A stretch of DNA of 17,045 bases from an uncultured Veillonella sp. (GCF_938010505.1 NZ_CALLVP010000098.1:1-17045); one strand, 5' to 3'. Counted from the stretch's first letter, positions 1 through 8,051 are shown. The notes: generated by a model not told the origin, from the sequence alone. Made by a program: numbers and translations.

Positions 1-3
1 TTT

Positions 4-33
4 ACTGACCCCCAGTTTAACTGGGGGTTTAGT
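4..33 (+). terminator. Hairpin, probable terminator of a gene left of the window
   Basis: CCCCCAG (9-15) pairs perfectly with CTGGGGG (21-27) around a TTTAA loop. On the plus strand the stem is followed by a short TTTAG tract, so it best fits the end of a plus-strand gene lying outside the window. The T-run is short, and read from the minus strand there is no T-run, so the direction is an inference. Confidence 0.5.
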
Positions 34-56
34 CATGCCTATTCGGCGTACAATGC

Positions 57-94
57 AAAAGAAAACGACAGGCAACGCCATGTCGTTTTCTTAG
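57..94 (-). terminator. Rho-independent terminator of the small membrane-protein gene
   Basis: GAAAACGACA (61-70) and TGTCGTTTTC (81-90) form a perfect 10-bp stem, with a further GGC/GCC pairing inside the loop. Read on the minus strand the stem ends in a run of T residues, and it starts 9 bases after the stop codon of the 60-residue gene. This fits an intrinsic terminator for that gene. Confidence 0.75.
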
Positions 95-98
95 TTTC

Positions 99-281
99 TT
101 ATCGGTTGCGCAATACCGCTTGTACCGCTAAGGATACAATAGCCGTTGCAACTGTCACAGCAGCAGTGATTTTTGCCGTTGTGATAAGTTCTTCTTTTGT
201 AGGTTTTGCTTTTGCAGCAATGTCCAACGTTTTTGCTACCGCCGGAACCAATACTTCATTACGTAAGGATTCTGTATTCAT
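99..281 (-). CDS. Small single-pass membrane protein, function unknown
   Basis: A 60-residue protein that I do not recognise. The first half is amphipathic and rich in Lys, Ala and Glu. Residues about 37-56 form one Ala/Val/Ile-rich hydrophobic segment, followed by a short basic end (Arg-Asn-Arg). That suggests a single membrane span with the basic C-terminus probably on the cytoplasmic side. The start is well supported: GGAGGAG lies about 7 bases upstream of the ATG at 281. The gene has its own terminator directly downstream, and 137 bases separate it from argD, so it is probably a separate transcription unit. A possible promoter (TTGAAC, then an AT-rich -10 region such as AATTAT) lies near 335-370 but is weak. 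Coding status is likely; function is open. Confidence 0.7.
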   Translation of the reverse strand: MNTESLRNEVLVPAVAKTLDIAAKAKPTKEELITTAKITAAVTVATAIVSLAVQAVLRNR

Positions 282-418
282 ATTTACTCCTCCAATATAG
301 ACTATTTCTTCTAGGGTAACACGAATACGGACTAAAGTCTATATAATTATCGGTTTATTTCCATAGTTCAATGTTACATGACTATAGTAAACGATATTTA
401 TGAAAGCTAGACGAATTC

Positions 419-1606
419 TTATTTTACGGCTAATTCTTCAATCACTTCCGCTAAAATAGCAATCGCTTTTTCTAGTTGCTCTTGTGGAATATTAAGGGCT
501 GGTAAAAGACGTACCTTATTTTTAGCAGATAAACATACAACACCTTTTTCAAGGCATTTTTCTATAACGGTTTTAGCATCAACCGTAGTTTCAATGCCAA
601 GCATGAATCCCATACCGCTAACACCAATGACACCAGGTTTACCAGTTAAGGTGGCCTTTACGTATTCCCCTTTTGCTTTTACAGAATCAAGGAATTCAGG
701 AGTTAAACGACTAATGATGGTATTACCTGCAGCCGCGCAGATTGGATTACCTCCAAAAGTAGTAGCGTGGGCGCCAGCATTTAAAACGTATTGCATCTTT
801 TCATTGAATAAGGTTGCTCCCATTGGTAGCCCTCCCGCCAAGCCTTTTGCAGTAGATACCACATCTGGTTCGATGCCAAATTGTTGGTATGCATATAGAC
901 TACCAGTCCGACCATTACCAGTTTGTACCTCATCGATAAGTACCAGTTGATCGTGTTCATGCGCATATTTTGTTACCGCTTGAACAAACTCCTTATCTAA
1001 TGGCATAACACCACCTTCACCTTGGATAGGTTCCATCATGATGGCACAAACAGCTGGATCAGCAAGGACTTTCAACGCCGCATCAATATCATTGGCCGGG
1101 GTGTGTATAAAGCCCTCAGTAAATGGGAAGAAATGTTGATGGAATACATCTTGTCCTGTAGCAGACAAGGTGGTAATAGTACGACCGTGGAAACTATTGA
1201 CCAAGGTAACAATTACATGACGACCTTCGCCGTATTTGTCGTGACTGTATTTACGCGCTGCCTTAATAGCACATTCGTTAGACTCCGCACCAGAGTTAGA
1301 GAAAAACACCTTTGTCATCCCCGTTTTTGAGCAGAGCTGTTTCGCTAGTTCAATTTGTGGCAAAGAATAGTATAAATTAGAAATATGATTCAACGCATGA
1401 GACTGCTTAGTAACAGCCTCAGTCCACTCATCATCGTCAACACCAAAAGCGGTTACGCCAATACCAGAGCCGAGGTCGATGTACTCTTTACCATCTACGT
1501 CCCACAAAAGGGAACCCTTCCCTTTTTCAAAGCATACGTTAAACCGACCATACGTATTGGCTATATATTCTTTATCTTGTTTTTCAAAATCGATTGTATT
1601 ACTCAT
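419..1606 (-). CDS. argD: Acetylornithine aminotransferase (PLP-dependent, class III)
   Basis: ArgD exchanges the amino group between glutamate and N-acetylglutamate semialdehyde to give N-acetylornithine, in the cytoplasm. The 395-residue product has the full class-III fold signature: SNSGAESNE near residue 103, the cofactor Asp in LIDEVQTG (Asp225) and the Schiff-base Lys in STAKGLAGG (Lys254). The ATG at 1606 is preferred over an in-frame TTG at 1618 because that TTG lies inside the ribosome binding site (GGAGG, 5 bases before the ATG). It is the last gene of the arginine cluster, 84 bases after argB. A small hairpin (ACGGC-CTT-GCCGT, 1623-1635) lies in that gap. Related enzymes can also act on succinyl-diaminopimelate; context favours arginine. 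I see no clear terminator behind it. Confidence 0.95.
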   Translation of the reverse strand: MSNTIDFEKQDKEYIANTYGRFNVCFEKGKGSLLWDVDGKEYIDLGSGIGVTAFGVDDDEWTEAVTKQSHALNHISNLYYSLPQIELAKQLCSKTGMTKVFFSNSGAESNECAIKAARKYSHDKYGEGRHVIVTLVNSFHGRTITTLSATGQDVFHQHFFPFTEGFIHTPANDIDAALKVLADPAVCAIMMEPIQGEGGVMPLDKEFVQAVTKYAHEHDQLVLIDEVQTGNGRTGSLYAYQQFGIEPDVVSTAKGLAGGLPMGATLFNEKMQYVLNAGAHATTFGGNPICAAAGNTIISRLTPEFLDSVKAKGEYVKATLTGKPGVIGVSGMGFMLGIETTVDAKTVIEKCLEKGVVCLSAKNKVRLLPALNIPQEQLEKAIAILAEVIEELAVK

Positions 1607-1690
1607 TATATCCTCCAAACGTACGGCCTTGCCGTCGTCTATCTATATAAAAGATAACCAGTAGATGATTACCGTATTATGTCTACTATA

Positions 1691-2548
1691 TTAAGCAATA
1701 AACATGGTGCCAAGGCCTTCATCGGTCAATAACTCGATAAGAATAGCATGTGGAATCTCGCCATTGATGATAAATACCTTTTGTGCCCCTGCTTCTATGG
1801 CCTCTAAGCAGCAATCCACCTTTGGAATCATACCTCCTGCAATAATACCATCGGCTTTTAACTGAGCTGCTTCAGCCACTGTAATTTTAGGAATTAAAGA
1901 ATTTGGATCATGCACATCTCGCAGTACACCATCAATATTGGTCATAGCCACCATTGTTTCCGCCTTGAGAGCGCCCGCAATCTTTGCGGCTACCGTATCA
2001 GCATTAATATTATATGTCTTGCCATCGGCTCCCATGCCAATAGAAGAAATAACTGGAATATAGCCACGGCTAATTACATCATGAATAATGCTCGTATCAA
2101 TAGTATCAATATAACCTACATAACCAAGTTCTTCGTTTTGTTTATGAACTTGAATCATGTTGCCATCCACACCACAGAGACCAACAGCTTTACCACCAAG
2201 ATCCGTTAAATCCGCCACGAGTCCTTTATTCACCTTGCCGGCTAATACCATTTGTACAACATCCATCGTTGCTTCATCGGTAATACGTAGACCATTTGCA
2301 AAATGTGATTCAATTTGCATCGCCTCTAAGGTACTATTGATAGCTGGTCCGCCACCATGAACTAGAACTACTTTTACACCTACCAATTGGAGTAGCAGTA
2401 AGTCCTTCATAACAGATTTTTTTAATTCTTCATTACTCATAGCATTGCCGCCGTATTTAACGACAACATACTGGTCGGTATATTGTTTTATATATGGAAC
2501 GGCCGCCGTTAGTATCTGCGCCCGCATTGCATTTGTTACGTCCTTCAT
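1691..2548 (-). CDS. argB: Acetylglutamate kinase
   Basis: ArgB phosphorylates N-acetylglutamate, the committed step of arginine synthesis. The 285-residue protein shows the amino-acid-kinase motifs VKYGGNAM (residues 30-37, phosphate-binding Lys) and VHGGGPAIN (63-71). An N-terminal helix of about 20 residues (AMRAQILTAAVPYIKQY) precedes the core. In characterised families this extension goes with hexameric, arginine-inhibited enzymes, so feedback inhibition is inferred. The ATG at 2548 has GAGG 7 bases upstream, and the stop codon of argC (TAG at 2559-2561) overlaps this ribosome binding site, so the two genes are probably translationally coupled. Confidence 0.95.
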   Translation of the reverse strand: MKDVTNAMRAQILTAAVPYIKQYTDQYVVVKYGGNAMSNEELKKSVMKDLLLLQLVGVKVVLVHGGGPAINSTLEAMQIESHFANGLRITDEATMDVVQMVLAGKVNKGLVADLTDLGGKAVGLCGVDGNMIQVHKQNEELGYVGYIDTIDTSIIHDVISRGYIPVISSIGMGADGKTYNINADTVAAKIAGALKAETMVAMTNIDGVLRDVHDPNSLIPKITVAEAAQLKADGIIAGGMIPKVDCCLEAIEAGAQKVFIINGEIPHAILIELLTDEGLGTMFIA

Positions 2549-2558
2549 AGTATTACCT

Positions 2559-3509
2559 CTACCCCAATACCAATCCAGTCTCTTCTGGCAAACCTAATGC
2601 GATATTCATGCATTGAACAGCCGCACCAGATGCACCTTTACCTAAATTATCGAATATAGCGTGAACCATAATGCGTTCATCGTTACCAGTCACATAGATT
2701 TTCATGCTGTCCGTATTGCTTAATTGATTAGCATTTAAAATGCCTGTGTTACTATTTTCATTAAATGGCACGACCGTAATGATCGTACTATGTTTGTAAA
2801 AGTCTTCTAATACTTGTTGCACCCTATCAATGCACACAGGTTTATGACATAAACGACTATGAATACCTACTGTAACCTCCATCCCAGAGTAGTAGTCATC
2901 AACGATTGGCATAAAAATTGGCGCTTCACTAATGCCGCATACATATTGTACTTCAGGTAAATGTTTATGTTGTTGACCAAGCCCATATTGCCGTGGAGCA
3001 TAAAGGAAATAGTCTTTTGGATTACTTTCATATTGGTCAATCATCTTCTTGCCACCACCGCTATAACCTGTTAAAGATGTAATGGTAAAAGGATAATCCA
3101 CTGGCACGAGTCCTGCTTTTACAAGAGGAGCTATGCAAGCAATCATACCGCTCGCATGACAGCCAGGATTTGCAATATGTTTTTTAGTTGCAATAGCTGT
3201 TTTGTAGCTTTCACCAAGTTCTGGGAACCCATATGCCCAACCAGCTGTAGTTCTAAACGCTGTAGAAGTATCAATAACCTTACATGGAAAATCACCAATA
3301 GCGGCCATAATTTCCTTAGATGCCACATCAGGTAAGCAAAGAAATACAAGATCCGCTTTTTTTGCAACCACTTTAATGGCCTCTACATTTTTGCGATCCT
3401 CATCAGCAGTCGCTAAGAGTTCTATATCTTTTCGATCGGATAATCGTTCATGAATTCTAAGACCAGTTGTGCCTTCATGACCAACAATAAATACTCTATG
3501 GGGTGTCAT
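2559..3509 (-). CDS. argC: N-acetyl-gamma-glutamyl-phosphate reductase, short (type 2) form
   Basis: ArgC reduces N-acetylglutamyl phosphate with NADPH to the semialdehyde. The 316-residue protein starts with a Rossmann motif (VGHEGTTGLR, residues 9-18) and has the catalytic Cys in NPGCHAS (Cys117) and the conserved His in HKHLPE. Its length, near 315 rather than about 345, matches the shorter 'type 2' ArgC group. The active-site Cys is followed by His, where Tyr is more usual. The ATG at 3509 is preferred: the in-frame GTG at 3521 lies in the ribosome binding site (GTGAGG). It sits 10 bases before argB and 110 bases after argF. Confidence 0.95.
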   Translation of the reverse strand: MTPHRVFIVGHEGTTGLRIHERLSDRKDIELLATADEDRKNVEAIKVVAKKADLVFLCLPDVASKEIMAAIGDFPCKVIDTSTAFRTTAGWAYGFPELGESYKTAIATKKHIANPGCHASGMIACIAPLVKAGLVPVDYPFTITSLTGYSGGGKKMIDQYESNPKDYFLYAPRQYGLGQQHKHLPEVQYVCGISEAPIFMPIVDDYYSGMEVTVGIHSRLCHKPVCIDRVQQVLEDFYKHSTIITVVPFNENSNTGILNANQLSNTDSMKIYVTGNDERIMVHAIFDNLGKGASGAAVQCMNIALGLPEETGLVLG

Positions 3510-3524
3510 AATAAACCTCACTTC

Positions 3525-3619
3525 TCACCTATTGGTGACTCACACCTATTTATATAGTCCTTTATCCAATATAAATAGGAAACAAACTATACGATTCATC
3601 ACCATTTAGGAAGATGAAT
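3525..3619 (-). other. argF-argC gap with three inverted repeats
   Basis: This stretch holds three inverted repeats. ATTCATC/GATGAAT (3594-3600, 3613-3619) begins directly after the argF stop. CCTATTTATA/TATAAATAGG (3545-3554, 3570-3579) is a perfect 10-bp pair with a 15-base spacer. TCACC-TATT-GGTGA (3525-3538) sits next to the argC ribosome binding site. The word CACCTATT also occurs twice, 17 bases apart (3526, 3543). None has a T-run, so these are not obvious terminators. Operator, processing or translation-control roles are possible. Confidence 0.45.
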
Positions 3620-4630
3620 TTATTTCAATGGATAATCTCCAAAGGTAGCAACCATAACTGCCTTAATCGTGTGGAGACGATTTTCTGCTTCTTGGAACGC
3701 TAAAGAGTTTGGACCTTCGAATACCTCTTCAGTCACCTCAATGCCATTCATGCCAAACCGTTCATAAATATCTTTACCTACTTGTGTTTCTGTGTTGTGG
3801 AACGCTGGCAAACAGTGGCAGAACTTAGTATTTGGATTACCAGTTAATGCCATCATTTCTGCATTTACTTGAAATGGTTTAAAGGTATTGATACGTTCCT
3901 CCCACATATCGTAAGTATCGCCCATCGTTACCCACACACCAGTGTAAATGACATCTAAGCCTTTAACACCTTCAGCTACATCATCTGTACAAGTAATAGT
4001 AGCGCCCGTTTCTTTAGCCACTTTTAAGCACTCTTCATAGAATGGACCAGCCGGCCAGTATTGTTTAGGACCAATAAGTCTGAAATCCATCCCCATTTTA
4101 ACGGCACCACTCATCAGTGCATTACACATATTAGATTGTCCATGACCAACATAAGCAAAGGATATTTCATTCAATGGTTTATCGATATGTTCTTGAATTG
4201 TTAAAAAATTCGCCAAGGTTTGTGTAGGATGATCCATATCGGTAAGCCCATTCCAAACTGGCACACCAGAGTATTCCGCCAATGTATCTATGTCCTCTTG
4301 GTCAAAGCCTCTAAACTCGATAGCATCATACATGGAACCAAGAACACGAGCCGTATCCTTTAAGGATTCTTTCTTATTCATTTGAGAACCTGTAGGTCCA
4401 AGATATGTTGTAAAAGCACCTTGGTCAGCAGCCCCTACCTCAAAAGCACAACGTGTCCGTGTTGAGTCCTTTTCAAAAATAAGAACAAAGTTTTTACCTT
4501 CTAATGTTTTAATTTCCTTGCCCGCTTTTTTATCTGCTTTTAGCTTTACTGCTAAATCCAAAAAATACTTAATTTCCTCTGGTGTATATTGAAGCATTGT
4601 TTTAAATGATTTATGTTGTAAACTTTTCAT
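3620..4630 (-). CDS. argF: Ornithine carbamoyltransferase family (atypical substrate loop)
   Basis: This family transfers the carbamoyl group of carbamoyl phosphate to ornithine, giving citrulline. The 336-residue protein has the carbamoyl-phosphate motif STRTR (residues 56-60), FRG (107-109), HPTQ (134-137), the Cys loop HCLPAFH (272-278) and the C-terminal AENRLHTIKAVMVAT. The substrate loop normally reads YTDVWVSMGE; here it reads YTGVWVTMGD, so the near-invariant Asp is Gly and the Ser is Thr. I checked this at the DNA level (ACT GGT GTG TGG on the minus strand). AGAGG precedes the ATG at 4630, and the gene starts 20 bases after the M20D amidohydrolase. Family assignment is firm; ornithine as the true substrate is less so. 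Confidence 0.93.
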   Translation of the reverse strand: MKSLQHKSFKTMLQYTPEEIKYFLDLAVKLKADKKAGKEIKTLEGKNFVLIFEKDSTRTRCAFEVGAADQGAFTTYLGPTGSQMNKKESLKDTARVLGSMYDAIEFRGFDQEDIDTLAEYSGVPVWNGLTDMDHPTQTLANFLTIQEHIDKPLNEISFAYVGHGQSNMCNALMSGAVKMGMDFRLIGPKQYWPAGPFYEECLKVAKETGATITCTDDVAEGVKGLDVIYTGVWVTMGDTYDMWEERINTFKPFQVNAEMMALTGNPNTKFCHCLPAFHNTETQVGKDIYERFGMNGIEVTEEVFEGPNSLAFQEAENRLHTIKAVMVATFGDYPLK

Positions 4631-4650
4631 GATAACCTCTTATATGCAAA

Positions 4651-5838
4651 CTACATCTTTTCTTGTAAAAATTCGGCGGCCAACGCTGCCATCATTGTGA
4701 TACCTGGTTCAAGGATACTTTCATCGATGGTGAAAGCTGCATTATGCAAAGCCGGATTGCCTTCAAAGCCAGTGCCTAACCAAAGGAAAGCACCTTTAAT
4801 CTTATGAAGATAGGCAGAGAAGTCTTCTGCCGTCATAGACGGGAATTCAGGATGTACCACCGCTTCTTTGCCAAAATATTTTTCTACTATGGAGGTGGCG
4901 TAATCGATGGCCTCTGGATTATTGATAGTAGCACCATGACCACGTTTATAATCCAAAGTGCTTTCCGTTTTAAACATCACATCGAGGGCCTGTAAGCTTT
5001 CACCCAAACGTCGCTCAATATAATCACGTTTTTCTGGTTCATAGGTACGACAAGTACCTTCAAGATACACATCACCACAGCCCACATTGTATCGATCACC
5101 ACCATTAATCACTCCAATTGTGCACACGAGATTTTCCATAGGATTCGTTTCGCGAGCCACCATGGATTCCACATTTACAATCCAGTTTGCGGCTGCTACA
5201 ATTGCGTCTACCCCATTATGAGGTTCTGCACCATGAGTAGCTTTCCCTTTAATGTGTACGAGGAAGTGATCGGATGCAGCCATGAGATTACCTTTTTTAA
5301 GACCTACAGTTCCCACTGGCAATTGAGGCCATACATGAAGTCCATATATCTCATCCACATCGTCGAGGATGCCGCTATCGACAATGCCTTGAGCCCCTGG
5401 AAATAAAGCTTCTTCTTCTGAAGGTTGAAATACGAGTTTCACGGTCCCATGTAATTGATCTTTAATAGATTGTAGAATCGCCGCTGCACCAAGTAAAATT
5501 GCCATGTGACTATCATGACCACAGGCATGCATAACACCTTTATTTTGTGAAGCAAAGGGCAAGCCTGTTATTTCATGTATGGGTAACGCATCCATATCGG
5601 CACGCAATGCAATAACAGGGCCTGTATGAGCACCTTCTATCTTACCGATAACAGCATAATCAGAAATATCGTTTACAAAGGGAATTCCTAGTTCACCAAG
5701 CACCTTTTGAATAAATAAAGATGTATGTTTCTCTTCACCAGATAACTCTGGATGGCTATGAATATGTCGGCGCCATTCCACAACTTGTTCTTTATATTGG
5801 GAGGCATATTTCTTAATTAAATCTTGTAATGTATTCAT
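4651..5838 (-). CDS. M20D family amidohydrolase / N-acyl-amino-acid deacylase
   Basis: A zinc/manganese-type peptidase-family hydrolase that removes acyl groups from N-acylated amino acids (hippurate hydrolase, IAA-amino-acid hydrolase and N-acetyl-diaminopimelate deacetylase relatives). The 395-residue protein has HPELSGEE (29-36), RADMDALP (79-86), the metal ligands of HACGHDSH (Cys106, His108), PSEEE (140-143), GLHVWP with His168, and the final metal His in ALHNAAF. Residues about 180-295 are the dimerisation lid. The ATG at 5838 follows AAGGAG; an in-frame GTG at 5859 has no better site. It is the first gene of the arginine cluster, 20 bases before argF. The exact substrate cannot be read from sequence; acetylornithine, acetylcitrulline or another acyl amino acid are candidates. 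Confidence 0.88.
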   Translation of the reverse strand: MNTLQDLIKKYASQYKEQVVEWRRHIHSHPELSGEEKHTSLFIQKVLGELGIPFVNDISDYAVIGKIEGAHTGPVIALRADMDALPIHEITGLPFASQNKGVMHACGHDSHMAILLGAAAILQSIKDQLHGTVKLVFQPSEEEALFPGAQGIVDSGILDDVDEIYGLHVWPQLPVGTVGLKKGNLMAASDHFLVHIKGKATHGAEPHNGVDAIVAAANWIVNVESMVARETNPMENLVCTIGVINGGDRYNVGCGDVYLEGTCRTYEPEKRDYIERRLGESLQALDVMFKTESTLDYKRGHGATINNPEAIDYATSIVEKYFGKEAVVHPEFPSMTAEDFSAYLHKIKGAFLWLGTGFEGNPALHNAAFTIDESILEPGITMMAALAAEFLQEKM

Positions 5839-5901
5839 TACTCTATCTCCTTTATACACTGTATGTATATTTTATATATATTTTGTGTATTTTTATAATC
5901 T

Positions 5902-5961
5902 ATACATGTATTATAATACTACCTACCATAATTAGCAAGTTTTTATACAGATTTACTGTAT
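5902..5961 (-). promoter_or_regulatory. Promoter of the arginine cluster with upstream dyad
   Basis: On the minus strand a -35 box TTGCTA (5938-5933) lies exactly 17 bases from a perfect -10 box TATAAT (5915-5910). Transcription would start near 5903, giving a leader of about 65 bases that is very AT-rich and carries several TATACA/TGTATA words. A symmetric site, ATACAG-ATTTA-CTGTAT (5945-5961), lies just upstream of the -35 box and could bind a regulator such as ArgR, though it does not closely match the B. subtilis ARG box I remember. Confidence 0.55.
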
Positions 5962-6031
5962 TTTTATTTGTTATATTGTAAATCAATTTTACTCATAGAT
6001 TCTTGCTACCTTTAATTAGAGAAAAATAGAC

Positions 6032-6063
6032 AAAAAAAGACACCTTCCAAAGAAGGTGTCTTT
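6032..6063 (-). terminator. Strong rho-independent terminator of the carbonic anhydrase-phosphoesterase unit
   Basis: AAAGACACCTTC (6036-6047) pairs perfectly with GAAGGTGTCTTT (6052-6063) around a CAAA loop. On the minus strand it is followed by a run of seven T residues and lies 3 bases after the stop of the phosphoesterase gene. It may also work weakly in the other direction. Confidence 0.9.
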
Positions 6064-6066
6064 CTC

Positions 6067-7389
6067 TTATTTTTCAATGACGGATTCGTCGAGTTGAGTA
6101 CCATCAGGTAAAAATGATTTTACAATCAGCTTATTCGGTGTTACTGTCATAGACATATAATTATTCGTTTCAGGCTGAGGTGCTACATATACATCTAATG
6201 GATGTTGCTTCCACTTAGGACGTCGTGCATCACCAGCTATTCCTGTAAGGATATATAATGGACCAGATGGGTCTCGATCAAAGTTTCGCACATGACCGCG
6301 GTTGCGATATGTATGTAAATGAGCAGATAAGACTAAGTCCACATTAAATTCATCGAAGATAGGCATAAATAATACACCCTCGTCATCGAAACCAACATCT
6401 CGACTTGCACCTAGTCGGTCAAAGGCATATTGGAATGGATCTCGATGCATAAGAACGACAATCCATTTCTTCGTATTAGCTGCAAGATCTTGGCGTAACC
6501 ATTGAACCTGTACATCGTATAAATCAGGATGATGCGTATCATGATTATCCTCATGATTGCTTTCATATAACATTGTATCTAATACAACGTAATGAACATC
6601 ACCGAAGTCATAGGAATAATAACGACGATTAAAAATTTCATTTTCATTAGGCGGTACTGCGAAGTAATTCAAATACGCATAAGGCTCGCGCATTTTCCAA
6701 TCTAATGTATACATCTCATGGTTGCCTAATGTCGTTGCTAACGGCACATTAGCACTCAACGGTCTAATGGAATTTAACCAAGTGCGCCATTGATAGGCCT
6801 GCTCTCCATTATCTACAAGGTCACCCATGCTAATATACAAGGCGGTCCTAGGGTTACGATGTGCTGAGTCCATTACAATCTCTTCCCACTGAGAATAATC
6901 CCCCGACTGAGAATCTGGATAGATAAGAACATCATACACACTGGCGCCAGCCGTTTCCAGGGAGTACCAATCACTACGGCGATCACTACCATAACCAACT
7001 CGATATTCGTATTTAGTACTAGGAATCAAACCAGTTAATGTACCCTCATGGATATAGGTAGTACTACCATCATCGGTAAAAGCTTTGTCTGTAGCTCTTA
7101 TCGTTTGAGTATTTTCAGAACCTGCTAAACGATACTCAATTACCGCGTCACTTTCACTACCATCTGATTGCCACATTATGGTACGGCTCGTACTATTATC
7201 TTGAGCCACGATTTGCCGAATATAACGGCTTTCAGAGTCAAGTAAAGGCTTAATCTCTTGCCCACTCACTACAGCGGCGGTCCTAGCTATGCGACTTTGT
7301 ATAGCATCTTTATAGGCATAGCCGCCTATAGATACACCTACTAAAGCAACAATAGCTAATATAGATGTAATTAATCTTTTTTTATTCAT
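6067..7389 (-). CDS. Membrane-anchored calcineurin-like / purple-acid-phosphatase-like phosphoesterase
   Basis: A 440-residue metallophosphoesterase. Residues 5-26 are a hydrophobic signal anchor after a basic MNKKR start, so the enzyme probably faces the outside of the cytoplasmic membrane. Residues about 55-147 resemble the Ig/fibronectin-like N-terminal domain of purple acid phosphatases (GLIPSTKYEYRVG near the end). The catalytic domain follows with metal motifs in order: Asp159 (PDSQ), GDLVDNG (Asp190), GNHE (222-225), the His of LMHRDP (His315) and SAHLHTY (His357, His359). Motif I lacks the DxH His, as in purple acid phosphatases, but the Tyr ligand of those enzymes is not evident after GDL. 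The substrate is unknown. AGGA precedes the ATG at 7389, and the gene starts 12 bases after the carbonic anhydrase gene, so both are probably one transcript. Confidence 0.85.
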   Translation of the reverse strand: MNKKRLITSILAIVALVGVSIGGYAYKDAIQSRIARTAAVVSGQEIKPLLDSESRYIRQIVAQDNSTSRTIMWQSDGSESDAVIEYRLAGSENTQTIRATDKAFTDDGSTTYIHEGTLTGLIPSTKYEYRVGYGSDRRSDWYSLETAGASVYDVLIYPDSQSGDYSQWEEIVMDSAHRNPRTALYISMGDLVDNGEQAYQWRTWLNSIRPLSANVPLATTLGNHEMYTLDWKMREPYAYLNYFAVPPNENEIFNRRYYSYDFGDVHYVVLDTMLYESNHEDNHDTHHPDLYDVQVQWLRQDLAANTKKWIVVLMHRDPFQYAFDRLGASRDVGFDDEGVLFMPIFDEFNVDLVLSAHLHTYRNRGHVRNFDRDPSGPLYILTGIAGDARRPKWKQHPLDVYVAPQPETNNYMSMTVTPNKLIVKSFLPDGTQLDESVIEK

Positions 7390-7401
7390 ATAGTCCTAAT
7401 A

Positions 7402-7989
7402 TTATTTTTCGTAAAATTGTTTCATTTGAGTATAGCCATTAACGATAACTTCGATTTCGCCCGTTCTAGGATGGAAGATAAGGCCGTGAATAGTCACGTC
7501 TTTTGGAATCAAAGGATTCATGCGCAATTCGCCCACCGTATCCTCTACATTTTCCGCTGGATGTATAAAACCATCAGCCCAACGTTCCATTTCTTTTTTT
7601 ACCATATGAATAGCTTCTGGAGCGATGCCTCGACTTAACATTTTTTGCGTTAAGTTCTCAGCTGTTGTTTTAGCCATACCACATTCGTGGTGACCAATGA
7701 TAAAGATTTCGTTAACACCGAGTTCATAGATACAGACTAACAAACTACGTACAACACCATCAAAAGGACCTGTAATACAGTTGCCAGCAGTCTTAACAAT
7801 TTTTGCTTCACCGCGACCGATATCCATGGAATCCTCTAAGAAATTCACGAGGCGCGTATCCATGCATGTAACGATAGCCATCTCACGGCTAGGCATTTTA
7901 CTACATTTTGTATCAATATCTACATAACCTGTATTTTGATCTTCTACGTATTCTCTATTATGGGCTAAAATATCATCTAATAAACTCAT
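7402..7989 (-). CDS. Beta-class carbonic anhydrase (small form)
   Basis: Carbonic anhydrase interconverts CO2 and bicarbonate in the cytoplasm, and bicarbonate feeds carbamoyl phosphate and other carboxylations. The 195-residue protein carries the beta-class zinc site: CMDTR (Cys42, Asp44, Arg46) and GHHECGM (His100, Cys103). It resembles the short subtype common in Firmicutes. The ATG at 7989 is preferred over an in-frame GTG at 8019, because GGAGG lies just before it and the GTG sits inside the leader hairpin. It is the first gene of a two-gene unit with the phosphoesterase. Some members of this subfamily have diverged activities, so the reaction is inferred from the intact metal ligands. 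Confidence 0.88.
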   Translation of the reverse strand: MSLLDDILAHNREYVEDQNTGYVDIDTKCSKMPSREMAIVTCMDTRLVNFLEDSMDIGRGEAKIVKTAGNCITGPFDGVVRSLLVCIYELGVNEIFIIGHHECGMAKTTAENLTQKMLSRGIAPEAIHMVKKEMERWADGFIHPAENVEDTVGELRMNPLIPKDVTIHGLIFHPRTGEIEVIVNGYTQMKQFYEK

Positions 7990-8004
7990 AATACCTCCTA
8001 TAGT

Positions 8005-8032
8005 AAAAGACCTTGGCACACAACCAAGGTCT
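8005..8032 (-). promoter_or_regulatory. Leader hairpin / possible attenuator ahead of the carbonic anhydrase gene
   Basis: AGACCTTGG (8008-8016) and CCAAGGTCT (8024-8032) form a perfect 9-bp stem with a 7-base loop. On the minus strand the stem is followed by TTTTAC and, a few bases later, the GGAGG of the carbonic anhydrase gene. Two candidate promoters lie upstream of it, so it would be inside the mRNA leader. It could terminate ilvN read-through, attenuate the downstream gene, or both. Confidence 0.55.
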
Positions 8033-8051
8033 CTATATCAATAATGGTCGA

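Noticed and set aside
594..1657. Several open frames on the plus strand across argD
   Set aside because: They are antisense to a fully conserved enzyme, lack ribosome binding sites and show no recognisable domain.
5841..5910. Individual ArgR boxes in the AT-rich leader of the arginine cluster
   Set aside because: Several TGTATA/TATACA words occur, but the sequence is so AT-rich that none can be told from chance by eye.
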